A model generated the notes under the pieces. It did not search any database, had not been told where the DNA came from, and saw nothing but the letters and a program-made list of their open reading frames with translations. A stretch of 64,000 nt of DNA from Homarus americanus. Lineage: Eukaryota; Arthropoda; Malacostraca; Decapoda; Nephropidae. Positions 38,764 to 51,572 of the stretch are shown piece by piece. The stretch is from the NCBI RefSeq assembly GCF_018991925.1, contig NW_024744529.1, positions 131,001-195,000 on the forward strand. The letters run 5' to 3'. A program made the position numbers and the translations under genes. Numbering within the stretch: position 1 is the first letter of the stretch; each line of letters begins with the position of its first letter.

Positions 38764-39720
38764 TGCAGGGGCCATTCCAGAGGCGGTGGCGCCCCAAAAG
38801 GCCCTCCTAGGTGCAACGGTGTCCCCAAGAGACCTCCCAGGGGCGGTGGTGCCCATTAGGGCCCTCTCAAGGATGGCGGCACCCCTTCCCGGGGTGGTGG
38901 CGCCGCCAGGGGTCCTCCCTAGAGCTGGCAATGCCTCTAGGGGTCCTCCCAGGAGCGGCAGCGCTCCCGGGGACCCTCCCTTAGGGTGGTAGTGCCTCCT
39001 GGGGCCCTCCCAGGGGAGTTGGCGCTCCCAGGGACCCTCCCAAGGGCCCTCCCTAGAGGTGGCAGTTCTCTAGGGGTCCTCCCAGGGGCCCCTCCCTAAG
39101 GGTTTCACCGCCTTCAAGGGCCCTCTCAGGCGCCCTGCCAGGTGTTGTGGCGCTCAAAGGGCCCCTTCTAGGAGCTGTGGTACCACAAGGGGGCCTCCCA
39201 CGGGCGGTGCTTCCTCTCCCCTCCCCCGGGGCTCTCCCAAGGGCGGTGGTGCTCCCAGGGGCCCCGCCAGGGCTGGAGGTGCTCCCAGGGGTTCTCCAAG
39301 GGGCGGCAACGCCCCCAAGGGCCCTCCCAAGGGCGGTTGCGCTTCCAGGGGCAGTGGCGCTCTCAGGGGCTCTCCCAGGGTGGGTGGCTCGCTCAGCGTC
39401 CCTCTTAATGGCGACGGCACCCCCAGGGACTCTCCCAAGGGCGCCGGAGCCTCCAGGGGCCCTCCCCGATGCAGAGGCGTCCCTGGGGGCCGTTACAGGG
39501 GCGGCGGCGCCTCTAGGGGGCTCTCTCTAAGGCGATGGTGCCCTCAGGGGCCTAACATAGGGGTGGCGACGACCCCAGGGGCCCTGCCAGGGGCGGTGAC
39601 TCCCCCAGAGGCCTTCTCAGGGGCGGTGACACCTTCAGGGGCTCTTCCAGGGACGGTGACGACCCAAGGGGCCCTCTCAGGGGCCCTCTCCTGTGCGGCG
39701 GCTGCCCCAGGGATCCTCCC
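38764..39720 (+). repeat. GC-rich minisatellite of about 30-33 bp, plus orientation
   Basis: About 30 diverged units of GGGCCCTCCCAGGGGCGGTG plus GCGCCCCCA. + strand frames read as PGALPGAVAPPG-like repeats, with frame changes caused by unit length variation. The same minisatellite, in opposite orientation, fills the GC-rich half of each unit in the 42.8-52.4 kb array. No promoter, stable frame or splice structure suggests a real protein. Confidence 0.85.
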
Positions 39721-39726
39721 AAAACC

Positions 39727-40055
39727 TGCGCTCTTGTTTGTTTGCCTGCTTGCTTTTTCGTTTGATTCTTTGTTTATTTGCTAGCTCGTTTGTTTGTCTG
39801 TTTGTCTGCATGCATGTCTGTTTGTTTTTTCTTTGTTTACTGTTTGTTTGCTTTTCTTTTCTTTTATCCTTGCTTGTTTGTTTGTTTGCTTGCTTGTTTG
39901 TTTCTTTGTCTGTTTATTTGTTTGCTTGCTTGCTTGCTTACGTGTTTGTTTAATTGTTTGCTTGCTTGCATGATTGTTTGTTTATTTTTTATTTTCTTAT
40001 TTACTTGTTTGTTTGGTTACTTGCATGCTTGTTTGTTTGTTTGCTTGCTTGCTTG
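39727..40055 (+). repeat. TTTG/CTTG low-complexity tract
   Basis: TTTGTTTGCTTGCTTG-type tetranucleotide phrases. Spurious Cys/Leu/Phe frames only. Confidence 0.9.
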
Positions 40056-40814
40056 ACCCAGTTAGTTTCCTCCTTTCTCTCCACAAGCCTGAACCATCTC
40101 AGTTTAGCCTCCAGGTACTGTACTTCTCTCTGTTGTCACCCATCTTCCACATCTCACACAATCTTCTTTTCTCTTTTTATCTCTCTCTCTCTACTTCATC
40201 ATTCTCGCCATAAATCTTATCAACCACACTCAACGGAACATCTTTTATTATGGCCCAGGGTCTTGGTACACTGCCCCTCACTCTGTCACTAGCTGTTTCC
40301 CAGCCTCTCAACTCATAAGAAAATGCTTCCTCTACATTCAGTTCCTTCACAATTCCCACACTCTCCTTCTTGGAACATCCACCTCATTTCTCTCCCTCCA
40401 TCTTTAAGTAACATGTCACACACACCACACACACGCACGCATGCACACTCACAAGCATCCTTAACAAGCAACCTCTTCTAAATTCTTGACAAAAATGTAG
40501 CCAATCTGGGTTTATGTGTCACCTAATTTAGCCAAATTATACATGGATAAAAAGTGAGAAATAAAGATGTTCTGGTTTATAATTAAAAGAAGACAAATTG
40601 TCAATCTTCCAGAGCTACAGCTAAACACCTCAGTTTAACATTTACCTCCACCTCACACTGGCTCACATTACAACAGAGGAACATCTGTGATGAAACAAAA
40701 TTATCAGGGAAAAGCTCAAAATATTTCCATACACTAGACCACCTTAGATAGATAGATAGATATTCAATAAACTTATCATATAAGTTTACAATTGGTTTAA
40801 CCTGCATATAGCCA
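40056..40814. other. Intergenic sequence, no gene recognised
   Basis: C/T-rich to about 40,400 with a short (CA)n, then AT-rich unique sequence; (GATA)n of four units at about 40,748. Confidence 0.5.
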
Positions 40815-41573
40815 ATGCAGGTACTGCATACAGTTCAGCATACAGACAATGCAGGTATACAATTAAGCATGTATATAGACAATGCAGTTATACATTTCAC
40901 CATGTATATAGACAATGCAGTTATACATTTCACCATGTATATTGACAATGCAGTTATACATTTCACTATGTATATAGACAATGCAGGTATACATTTCACC
41001 ATGTATATAGACAATGCAGTTATACATTTCACCATGTATATAGACAATGCAGTTATACATTTCACCATGTATATAGACAATGCAGTTATACATTTCACCA
41101 TGTATATAGACAATGCAGTTATACATTTCACTATGTATATAGACAATGCAGTTATACATTTCACCATGTATATAGACAATGCAGTTATACATTTCACCAT
41201 GTATATAGACAATGCAGTTATACATTTCACCATGTATATAGACAATGCAGTTATACATTTCACCATGTATATAGACAATGCAGGTATACAATTAAGCATG
41301 TATATAGACAATGCAGTTATACATTTCACCATGTATATAGACAATGCAGTTATACATTTCACTATGTATATAGACAATGCAGTTATACATTTCACCATGT
41401 ATATAGACAATGCAGGTATACATTTCACTATGTATATAGACAATGCAGTTATACATTTCACTATGTATATAGACAATGCAGTTATACATTTCACCATGTA
41501 TATAGACAAAGCAGTTATACATTTCACCATGTATATAGACAATGCAGGTATACAGTTCAGCATGTATATAGGC
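40815..41573 (+). repeat. 33-bp minisatellite, about 22 copies
   Basis: GACAATGCAGTTATACATTT plus CACCATGTATATA in regular 33-bp steps, with a few copies reading GTATACAATTAAGC instead. As 33 is a multiple of three, both strands are open throughout (IDNAVIHFTMY on +, IYMVKCITALS on -). This is chance openness, not a gene. Confidence 0.97.
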
Positions 41574-41645
41574 CAGGGGTGGGCAATTATTTTTATTGAC
41601 GGGTCACTTCATGAATGGTGGTACACTTCGCGGGCCACAGACTTA
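41574..41645 (+). mobile_element. hAT-like transposon terminus remnant
   Basis: CAGGGGTGGGCAATTATTTT at 41,574, followed by GACGGGTCAC and CGCGGGCCACA, resembles the left terminal inverted repeat of Charlie/hAT-type elements (CAGGGGTSGGCAA). No matching TTGCCCACCCCTG terminus and no transposase frame was seen downstream, so this is at most a solo end. Confidence 0.4.
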
Positions 41646-42120
41646 ATGTAGATACAAAAGCATAATATTTGCACAAAGTAAAGCCTTGTATTTATATATA
41701 TAGGAGTAAGGAAATATTTAGTAACATACATAGATATTTTGTGCAAATAAATACATCACTTCTTAGCTTGTATCTTTTATTATTACTAATACAAATACTA
41801 ATATTAATACTACTAGTAATAATATAGAGTTAAGGTGCAGTATAATTAGTACTTTAAGTACTTGAGACGTTGTCTTTACTCTTCTCTAGGGAGGTGGTGG
41901 TGGTGCGGTTGAGTTGGTGTGTGTGTGTGTAGTTGTTATTATTACGACACACATGCCATGAACAATCGTGAAATTACGAGGAAAATTCATTGTTTTCTCT
42001 GTAGCAACACTGTCCCTTACCAGTGTTAGCCACCGGGTGTGTGTTCGTGGCGACCATCTGGTGAGTTAGAAGAAAAAACTTACCACGAAATCCAATAAGA
42101 TCTCTAGAGCCCTGTTGATG
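41646..42120. other. AT-rich intergenic sequence
   Basis: No gene. An ATT/ACT-rich stretch at about 41,780-41,830 may be the body of the transposon remnant at 41,574. Confidence 0.4.
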
Positions 42121-42785
42121 AACCTGTGTGTATGGGGGGGGTAAGGGGTGTGTGATGGGCGTAGGGATGTGCAGAGATGGTTAGGTTTGTGTGATGGGAT
42201 TAGGGACATGTGGAGGGTGAACGGATATAAGGGGTGTGTAGGGGAGGGTGGGGGGAGGTGTAGGGATGAGTGGGGCGGTGTAGGGATGCGTGGGGGTGTA
42301 AGATGGGTAAGGGATGTAGAAGGTTGTGAAGGGCGTGTAAGGGTGTTGGGGTGTGTGAGGGGCGTAGGATTATGTAGGCGTATGTGTGAGGAATGTAGGG
42401 GGAGTTTAGGGGTGTTTGACGGGGTTAGGGACATATGGGGTGGGGTGTGGTGTGTGGGGGTGTGGTGTGTGGGGGTGGTGTGTGGGGGTGTAAGTAGTGT
42501 GTGAAGGATGTAGGGATGTGTAGGGGTGACCAAAGGGGTGTAAGAGGTGTGAGGAATTTAGAGGTCTGGTAGGGTCCTTTCGAGGTGTGTAAGTGTGTGG
42601 GGGTGTGTAAGTGTGTGGGGGGGGTGTAGGGTCTGTAAGGAGTAGAGAGGGTGTGGGGGTGTGTAGGGCTGTATGAAGGTGTGTGGGAGTGTGTTGGAGT
42701 GTGTATGACTGTGTAGGGGTGTATGAGGGTGTGTAGGTGTAGGGTCGTCTATGGGTGTATGATGGTATGCAAGTGTATGTACAGT
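42121..42785 (+). repeat. GTGTAGGG-type low-complexity repeat
   Basis: Irregular GGGTGTGTAAGGGATGTAGG phrases of about 10-25 bp. The minus strand gives Pro/Thr/His/Ser spurious frames. Confidence 0.8.
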
Positions 42786-43997
42786 AGGGGTGGCACCTCA
42801 AGGCACGAAACTTTCAACAACGTAGTCTACGTTCCATCCTGAGAAGACAAGAGAACAAATGCCGGTATTTTCGGCGCCGACCCAGAGAATTTCCTAGGCA
42901 ACACCGCTCCTGGGAGGCACTGCCGCCCCTTGCAGGTCTCCTGGGGACGGTTGTTTTTACACTATTTAGAAATCTGGGAGTTATGACGTTAAATAAATGC
43001 AATGGCCATCGCATTTCCTGTTTCATCTCATCCTGAACAACGAAAAGAAAATAAATCCAACAGCAAAACATAAGTTTGGGTGTTGTGCTGACTGACTGCT
43101 CTGTTCTATTGGCTGTAATTAGGTTGATTTACATTTTAATCCACAATCACAGTTAAGAAAGGATTGCTGGTCTTATGCATTATGCGACACCAAGACCAAG
43201 CAAGCTTTAGGGTTCCTGGAAGGCGACCCTAGTAGGGCCCTGGGAACTCCGCTGTTCTGAGAGGGACCCCGGGGCGATCCTGTCCTTGGGAGATCCCTGG
43301 GAATTCCATGGGGGTGACACCGTCCCTGGATGGCCCCTGGGTGCTGTGGCATTGAGGCAACCTAGGGTGCCGCCGCCATAAATGGACCCTAGGGTGCTGC
43401 GGCCCCTTCTGGGGGCCCTAAGGCACCGCCGTTACTTGAAGGTCTCTGGGGAGCCACCGCACCAACCAGGTCTCCTGGGGACAGTTGTTTTACACGATTT
43501 ATAACTCTGGGAGACATGACGTTAAATAAATACAATGGCCATCGCATTTCCTGTGTCATCTCATCTGAACAATGAAAAGAAAAATATATCTCCAACAGCA
43601 AACATAAGTTTGGGTGTTGTGCTGACTGACTGCTCTGTTCTATGGCTGTAATTGTTGATTTACATTTTATTCCACCAATCACAGTTAGTTAGGCATTGCT
43701 GAAGCACACAATGACGAAGCAATCTAGAGGGCTCCTCAGGGGCACCTTGTGGCTCCTGGGGCCCGCCGCCCTTGGGAGGAACATCAGTACGACCACCCTG
43801 GGAGGCCACCTGGGGAAGCGCTGCCTTAGAGATCCCCGGAGGCGGCGCCGACCCAGAGAATTTCTGGTAGGCACCACCGCTGGGAGGGCCCTGGAGGTGC
43901 TGCCGCTTGGAAGGCACCAGGGCACGCCTGCCCGGGAGGACCCTCGAGGTGCTGTCCTCAGAATGCCTCTGAGAAGCAGTCCCTCAGAGTGCTGCCC

Positions 43998-45690
43998 AGC
44001 ACGTCTCCTGGGGACAGTTGTTTTTACACTATTTAGAAATCTGGGAGTTATGACGTTAAATAAATGCAATGGCCATCGCAATTCCTGTTTCATCTCATCG
44101 TGAACATTAAAAAGGAAAGTAAATATCCAACAGCAAAACATAAGTTTGGGTGTTGTGCTGACTGACTGCTCTGTTCTCCTATTGGCTGTAGTTCGTTGGA
44201 TGTACAGTTTAGTCCACCAATCAAAAGTTATGCATTCCTAAGCTCCTGAGAGGGGCACTCTTTTAGGCTCCTGGGGCTCCGCCCCTTGATAGAACCCTGG
44301 GTACTGACAACTGCTGGAGGCCTGAGGTGCAGCTGCCTTCGGATATCAAGGCACCATTCCGTCAAATTCCTGAGGCACCAACGCTCCTGGGAGGGACCCG
44401 AGGCGGCCACCCCTTTGGAAGGCACCCAGAGGCCTGGAACCCCTGAGGGTGCTGCCGCACCTGAGTCTGAGGCCCTGGGGGCACTGCCGCCCGTAGATCT
44501 CCTGGGACAGTTGTTTTTACACTATTTAGAAATCTGGGAGTTATGACGTTAAATAAATGCAATGGCCATCGCAATTCCTGTTTCATCTCATCGTGAACAT
44601 TAAAAAGGAAAGTAAATATCCAACAGCAAAACATAAGTTTGGGTGTTGTGCTGACTGACTGCTCTGTTCTCCTATTGGCTGTAGTTCGTTGGATGTACAG
44701 TTTAGTCCACCAATCACAGTTAAGTAAGGGATTGCTGGACTTATGCATTAAGTACAACACCAAGACCAAGCAAGCTTTAGGGTTCCGAGAAGGAGGCGAC
44801 CCTCATAGGGGCCCTGAGGACTTTGCCGCTCTGGGAGGGACCCTAGGTGACGCCACTGTCCCTAGGAGGGGCCCTAGGGGCGCCGCCAGTTCTGGGAGGG
44901 ACCCTGAGGTCGATGCTGTCCTTGGGAGATCCCCAGGGAATTTTCCTGGGGGTGCCACCGCCCCTGGTAGGCCCCTTGGGTGCTGTTGCGCATTGGAGGC
45001 CACTTGGGGTACTGTCGTCCTTCAAATGATCCCTAGGGGAGCCCCAGCTCCTTTGTGGGCCCCTAGGGGCACCGCCACTCTTCGGAGGTCCATGGGGAGG
45101 CCACCACACTGAGCAGGGCTCCAGTGGGCATTTGTTTTTACACTATTTAGAACTCTGGGAGATATGACGTTAAATAAATACAATGCCCATCGCATTTCCA
45201 GTATCATCTCATCGATACCAGTGAAAAGGAAAATAAATCTCCAACAGCAAATCATAAGTTTGGGTGTTGTGCTGACTGACTGCTCTGTTCTCCTATTGGC
45301 TGTAGTTTTGGATTTAGATTTTAGTCCACCAATCACAGTTAAGTTATGCATTGCTGACGTAGGAAACAACGACCAAGCTAGAGGGCTCCAGGGAGTGTGC
45401 ACCCGTGGTAGGGCTCCTGGGGGTTCCGCCGCCCTTGGGAGGAACAGTGGGGTACGACCACCCCTGGGAGGCCACCTGTGGAAGCCTCTGCCTTCAGGAG
45501 ATCCCCCGGAGGCGGCGCCGACCCAGAGAATTTCCCTGGAGGCACCACCGCTCCTGGGAGGGCTCCTGGAGGTGCTGCCGCCCATTTAAAGGCACCTAGG
45601 GGTACCGTCGGCCCTGGGAGGACCCCTGGGGGCGCTGCCGCACCTGAAAATGTTCCCGAGAGCGCAGCTGCACCTGTGAGGTCTCCTGGG
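43998..45690 (+). repeat. 1.69 kb block repeated identically at 49,880
   Basis: This stretch, three consecutive satellite units, recurs at 49,880-51,572 with an offset of exactly 5,882 bases and no difference that I could see, while other units differ from each other by many substitutions and indels. It is either a recent unequal exchange or conversion, or an assembly duplication. Confidence 0.85.
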
Positions 45691-48600
45691 TGCTGCCGCA
45701 CGTAGCAGGTCTCTGGGGACAGTTGTTTTTAAACTATGAAATCTGGGAGTTATGACGTTAAATAAATGCAATGGCCATCGCATTTCCTGTTTCATCTCAT
45801 CCTGAACAACGAAAAAGAAAATAAATTCCAACAGCAAAACATAAGTTTGGGTGTTGTGCTGACTGACTGCTCTGTTCTATTGGCTGTAATTAGGTTGAGT
45901 TACATTTTAATCCACCAATCACAGTTAAGAAAGGGATTGCTGGTCTTATGCATTATGTGACGACACCAAGACCAAGCAAGCTTTAGGGTTCCTGGAAGGA
46001 GGCGACCTCAGTAGGGCCCCTGGGAACCCGCTGTTTCTGGAGAGGGACCTCAGGGATCCTTGGGAGATCCCCTGGGAATTTCCATGGGGGTGACACCGTC
46101 CCTGGGATGGCCCCTGGGTGCTGTGGTGCATTGGAGGCAACCTAGGGGTGCCGCCGCCCATAAAATGGACCCTAGGGGTGCGGCCCTCTGGGCCCAAGGG
46201 CACTGCCGTTACTTGAAGGTCTCTGGGGGAGCCACCTCACCGACCAGGTCTCCTGGGGACAGTTGTTTTTACATGCTTTATAACTCTGGGAGATATTATG
46301 ACATTAAATAAATACAATGCCCATCGCATTTCCTGTTTCATCTCATCCTGAACAATGAAAAGAAAAATAAATCTCCAACAGCAATACATAAGTTTGGGTG
46401 TTGTGCTGACTGACTGCTCTGTTCTATTGGCTGTAATTAGGTTGATTTACATTTTATTCCACCAATCACAGTTAAGTTAGGCATTGCTGAAGCACACAAT
46501 GACGAAGCAATCTAGGAGGGCTCCTGGTAAGGGGCACACCTCGTAGGGCTCCTGGGAGGTCTGCCACCCTTGGGTGGGACCCTGAGGGTACAGCCACCCC
46601 TGAGAGGTTCCTGGGGGAGCTGCTGCCTTCAGGAGATCCCCCGGAGGCAACGCCGACCCAGAGTATTTCCCTGGAGGCACCACCGCTCCTGGGAGGGCTC
46701 CTGGAGGTGCTGCCGCCCCGTGGAATGCACCTAGGGGAACCGCTGGCCCTGGGAGGGGATTCTCTGAGGGCACTGCCAACCCTCAGAATGCCCCTGGAGA
46801 GCGCAGCCAAGACCGGTGATATCTCTGGGGCGTTAAGCCCCTTGCAGGTCTCCTGGGGACGGTTGTTTTTACACTATTTAGAAATCTGGGAGTTATGACG
46901 TTAAATAAATGCAATGGCCATCGCATTTCCTGTTTCATCTCATCGTCAACAATAAAAATGAAAATAAATATCCAACAGCAAATCATAAGTTTGGGTGTTG
47001 TGCTGACTGACTGCTCTGTTCTATTATTGGCTGTAGTTCGTTGGATGTACAGTGTAGTCCACCAATCACAGTTAAGTTAGGCATTGCTGAAGTAGGACAC
47101 AACGACCAAGCAAGCTAGAGGGCTCCAGGGAGTGTGCACCCGTGGTAGGGCTCCTGGGGGTTCCGACGCCCTTGGGAGGAACAGTGGGGGTACGACCACC
47201 CCTGGGAGGCCACCTGGGGAAGCCTCTGCCTTAAGGAGAGACCCCGGAGGCGGCGACGAACCAGAGAATTTACCTGGAGGCACCACCGCTCCTGGGAGGT
47301 CCCCTGGAGGCGCTGCCACCCCTTGAAGGCACCTACGGGTACCGCAGGTCCTGGGAGGACCCCTAGGGGCGCTGGTGCACCTGAGAATGTCCCTGAGAGT
47401 GCAACCGCACCTGTGAAGTCCCCTGGGGGCGCTGCCGCCCTTAGCAGGTCTCCTGGGGACAGTTGTTTTAACACTATTTAGAAATCTGGGAGTTATGACA
47501 TTAAATAAATGCAATGGCCATCGCATTTCCTGTTTCATCTCATCCTAAACAATGAAAAGGAAAATAAATCTCCAACAGCAAAACATAAGTTTGGGTGTTG
47601 TGCTGACTGACTGCTCTGTTCTATTGGCTGTAATTAGGTTGATTTACATTTTATTCCACCAATCACAGTTAAGTAAGGGATTGCTGGTCTTGTGCATTAT
47701 GTACGACACCAAGACCAAGCAAGCTTTAGGGTTCCTGGAAGGAGGCGACCCTTGTAGGGCCCCTGCGGACTCCGCCGCCCCTGGGAGGGACAGTAGGTGA
47801 CGCCGCTATCCCTGGGAGGGCTCCTAGGAGCGCTGCCGCTTCTGGGAGGGACCCTGGGGGCGATGCTGTCTTTGGGAGATCCTCTGGGAATTTCCATAGG
47901 GGTGCCACTGTCCCTGGGATGGCCCCTGGGTGCTGTCGCGCATTGGAGGCAACCTGGGGGTGCCGCCGCCCCTAAAATGGTCCCAAGGGGCGCTGCAGCC
48001 CCTTTGAGGGCCCCAAGGGGCACCGCCGTTACTTGGAGGTATCTGGGGGAGCCACCACACCGACCAGGTCTCCTGTGGGCAGTTGTTGATACACGCTTTA
48101 TAACTCTGGGAGATATTATGACGTTATATAAATACAATGCCCATCGCATTTCCAGTATCATCTCATCCTGAACAATGAAAAGAAAAATAAATATCCAACA
48201 GCAAATCATAAGTTTGGGTGTTGTGCTGACTGACTGCTCTGTTCTCCTATTGGCTGTAGTTCGAAGGATTTACATTTTAGTCCACCAATCACAGATAAGT
48301 TAGGCATTGCTGATGTTGGAAACAACGACCAAGCAAGCTAGAGGGCTCCTGGGAGGGGGCACCCCTGGCAGGGCTCCTGGGGGCTCCGCCGCTCTTGATA
48401 GGAACCCTGGAAGTACGACAACCCCTGGGAGACCCTTGGAGGCGCAGCTGCCTTCAGGAGAGCCCCCAGAGGCAGCACCGACCCAGAGAAATTCCTTGGA
48501 GGCACCAACGCTCCTGGGAGGGACCCTGGAGGCGCTGCCACCCCTTCGAAGGCACCTAGAGGTACCGCCGGCCCTGGGAGAACCCCTGAGGGTGCCGCCG

Positions 48601-49879
48601 CACCTGGGAGGGCCCTTGAGAGTGCCGCCGCACCTGTGAGGTCCCCTGGGGGCGCTGCCGCCCCTAGCACGTCTCCTGTGGACAGTTGTTTTTACACTAA
48701 TTAGAAATCTGGGAGTTATGACGTTAAATAAATGCAATGGCCATCGCATTTCCTGTTTCATCTCATCCTAAACAATGAAAAGAAAAATATATCTCCAACA
48801 GCAATACATAAGTTTGGGTGTTGTGCTGACTGACTGCTCTGTTCTATTGGCTGTAATTAGGTTGATTTACATTTTAATCCGCCAATCACAGTTAAGTAAG
48901 CGATTGCTGGACTTATGCATTAAGTACAAGACCATGACCAAGCAAGCTTTAGGGTTCCTGGAGGGAGGCGACCCTCGTAGGGGCCCTGCGGACTTCGCTG
49001 CCCCTGGGAGGGACCCTAGGTGACGCTGCTGTCCCTTGGAGGGGCTCTAAGGGCGCTGCCAATTCTGGGAGGGACCCTGGGGGCGACGCTGTCCTTGGGA
49101 GATCCCCAGGGAATTTCCCTGGGGGTGCCACCGCCCCTGGTAGGGCCCTTGGGTGCTGTTGCGCATTGGAGGCCACTTGGGGGTACTGCCGTCCTTGAAA
49201 TGGTCCCTAGGGGAGCCCCAGCCTATTTGAGGGCCCCTAGGGGCACCGCCACTATTCGTAGGTCCCTGGGGAGGCCACCGCACTGAGCAGGGCTCCAGTG
49301 GGCATTTGTTTTTACACTATTTAGAACTCTGGGAGACATGACGTTAAATAAATACAATGGCCATCGCATTTCCTATTTCATCTCATCCTGAACAATGAAA
49401 AGAAAAATATATCTCCAACAGCAATACATAAGTTTGGGTGTTGTGCTGACTGACTGCTCTGTTCTATTGGCTGTAATTAGGTTGATTTACAATTTATTCC
49501 ACCAATCACAGTTAAGTTAGGCATTGCTGAAGCACACAATGACGAAGCAATCTAGAGGGCTCCTCGGAGGGGCACCCCTGGTAGGGCTCCTGGGGGCTCC
49601 GCCGCCCTTGGGAGGAACACTGGGGGTACGACCACCCCTGGGAGGCCACCTGGGGAAGCCGCTGTCTTTAGGAGATCCCCCGGAGGCTGCGCCGACCCTG
49701 AGAATTTCCCTGTAGGCACCACCGCTCTTGGGAGGGCCCCTGGAGGTGCTGCCGCCTCTTGGAAGGCACCTAGGGGTACCGCCGGCCCTGGGAGGACCCC
49801 TGAGGGCGCTGCCGTCCCTCAGAATGCCCCTGAGAGCGCAGCCGCACCTGTGAGGTCCCCTGGGGGCGTTGCCGCCCGT

Positions 49880-51572
49880 AGCACGTCTCCTGGGGACAGT
49901 TGTTTTTACACTATTTAGAAATCTGGGAGTTATGACGTTAAATAAATGCAATGGCCATCGCAATTCCTGTTTCATCTCATCGTGAACATTAAAAAGGAAA
50001 GTAAATATCCAACAGCAAAACATAAGTTTGGGTGTTGTGCTGACTGACTGCTCTGTTCTCCTATTGGCTGTAGTTCGTTGGATGTACAGTTTAGTCCACC
50101 AATCAAAAGTTATGCATTCCTAAGCTCCTGAGAGGGGCACTCTTTTAGGCTCCTGGGGCTCCGCCCCTTGATAGAACCCTGGGTACTGACAACTGCTGGA
50201 GGCCTGAGGTGCAGCTGCCTTCGGATATCAAGGCACCATTCCGTCAAATTCCTGAGGCACCAACGCTCCTGGGAGGGACCCGAGGCGGCCACCCCTTTGG
50301 AAGGCACCCAGAGGCCTGGAACCCCTGAGGGTGCTGCCGCACCTGAGTCTGAGGCCCTGGGGGCACTGCCGCCCGTAGATCTCCTGGGACAGTTGTTTTT
50401 ACACTATTTAGAAATCTGGGAGTTATGACGTTAAATAAATGCAATGGCCATCGCAATTCCTGTTTCATCTCATCGTGAACATTAAAAAGGAAAGTAAATA
50501 TCCAACAGCAAAACATAAGTTTGGGTGTTGTGCTGACTGACTGCTCTGTTCTCCTATTGGCTGTAGTTCGTTGGATGTACAGTTTAGTCCACCAATCACA
50601 GTTAAGTAAGGGATTGCTGGACTTATGCATTAAGTACAACACCAAGACCAAGCAAGCTTTAGGGTTCCGAGAAGGAGGCGACCCTCATAGGGGCCCTGAG
50701 GACTTTGCCGCTCTGGGAGGGACCCTAGGTGACGCCACTGTCCCTAGGAGGGGCCCTAGGGGCGCCGCCAGTTCTGGGAGGGACCCTGAGGTCGATGCTG
50801 TCCTTGGGAGATCCCCAGGGAATTTTCCTGGGGGTGCCACCGCCCCTGGTAGGCCCCTTGGGTGCTGTTGCGCATTGGAGGCCACTTGGGGTACTGTCGT
50901 CCTTCAAATGATCCCTAGGGGAGCCCCAGCTCCTTTGTGGGCCCCTAGGGGCACCGCCACTCTTCGGAGGTCCATGGGGAGGCCACCACACTGAGCAGGG
51001 CTCCAGTGGGCATTTGTTTTTACACTATTTAGAACTCTGGGAGATATGACGTTAAATAAATACAATGCCCATCGCATTTCCAGTATCATCTCATCGATAC
51101 CAGTGAAAAGGAAAATAAATCTCCAACAGCAAATCATAAGTTTGGGTGTTGTGCTGACTGACTGCTCTGTTCTCCTATTGGCTGTAGTTTTGGATTTAGA
51201 TTTTAGTCCACCAATCACAGTTAAGTTATGCATTGCTGACGTAGGAAACAACGACCAAGCTAGAGGGCTCCAGGGAGTGTGCACCCGTGGTAGGGCTCCT
51301 GGGGGTTCCGCCGCCCTTGGGAGGAACAGTGGGGTACGACCACCCCTGGGAGGCCACCTGTGGAAGCCTCTGCCTTCAGGAGATCCCCCGGAGGCGGCGC
51401 CGACCCAGAGAATTTCCCTGGAGGCACCACCGCTCCTGGGAGGGCTCCTGGAGGTGCTGCCGCCCATTTAAAGGCACCTAGGGGTACCGTCGGCCCTGGG
51501 AGGACCCCTGGGGGCGCTGCCGCACCTGAAAATGTTCCCGAGAGCGCAGCTGCACCTGTGAGGTCTCCTGGG
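49880..51572 (+). repeat. Second copy of the 1.69 kb identical block
   Basis: Partner of 43,998-45,690. At the right edge the copies diverge inside GTGAGGTCTCCTGGG: the first continues with TGCTGCCGCACG, the second goes straight to the next core (GACAGTTG). Confidence 0.85.

Noticed and set aside
38738..39784. Ala/Pro/Gly-rich frames resembling collagen-like or elastin-like proteins
   Set aside because: The frame changes with unit length variation, there is no signal peptide or splice structure, and the same minisatellite appears in opposite orientation in the nearby satellite.
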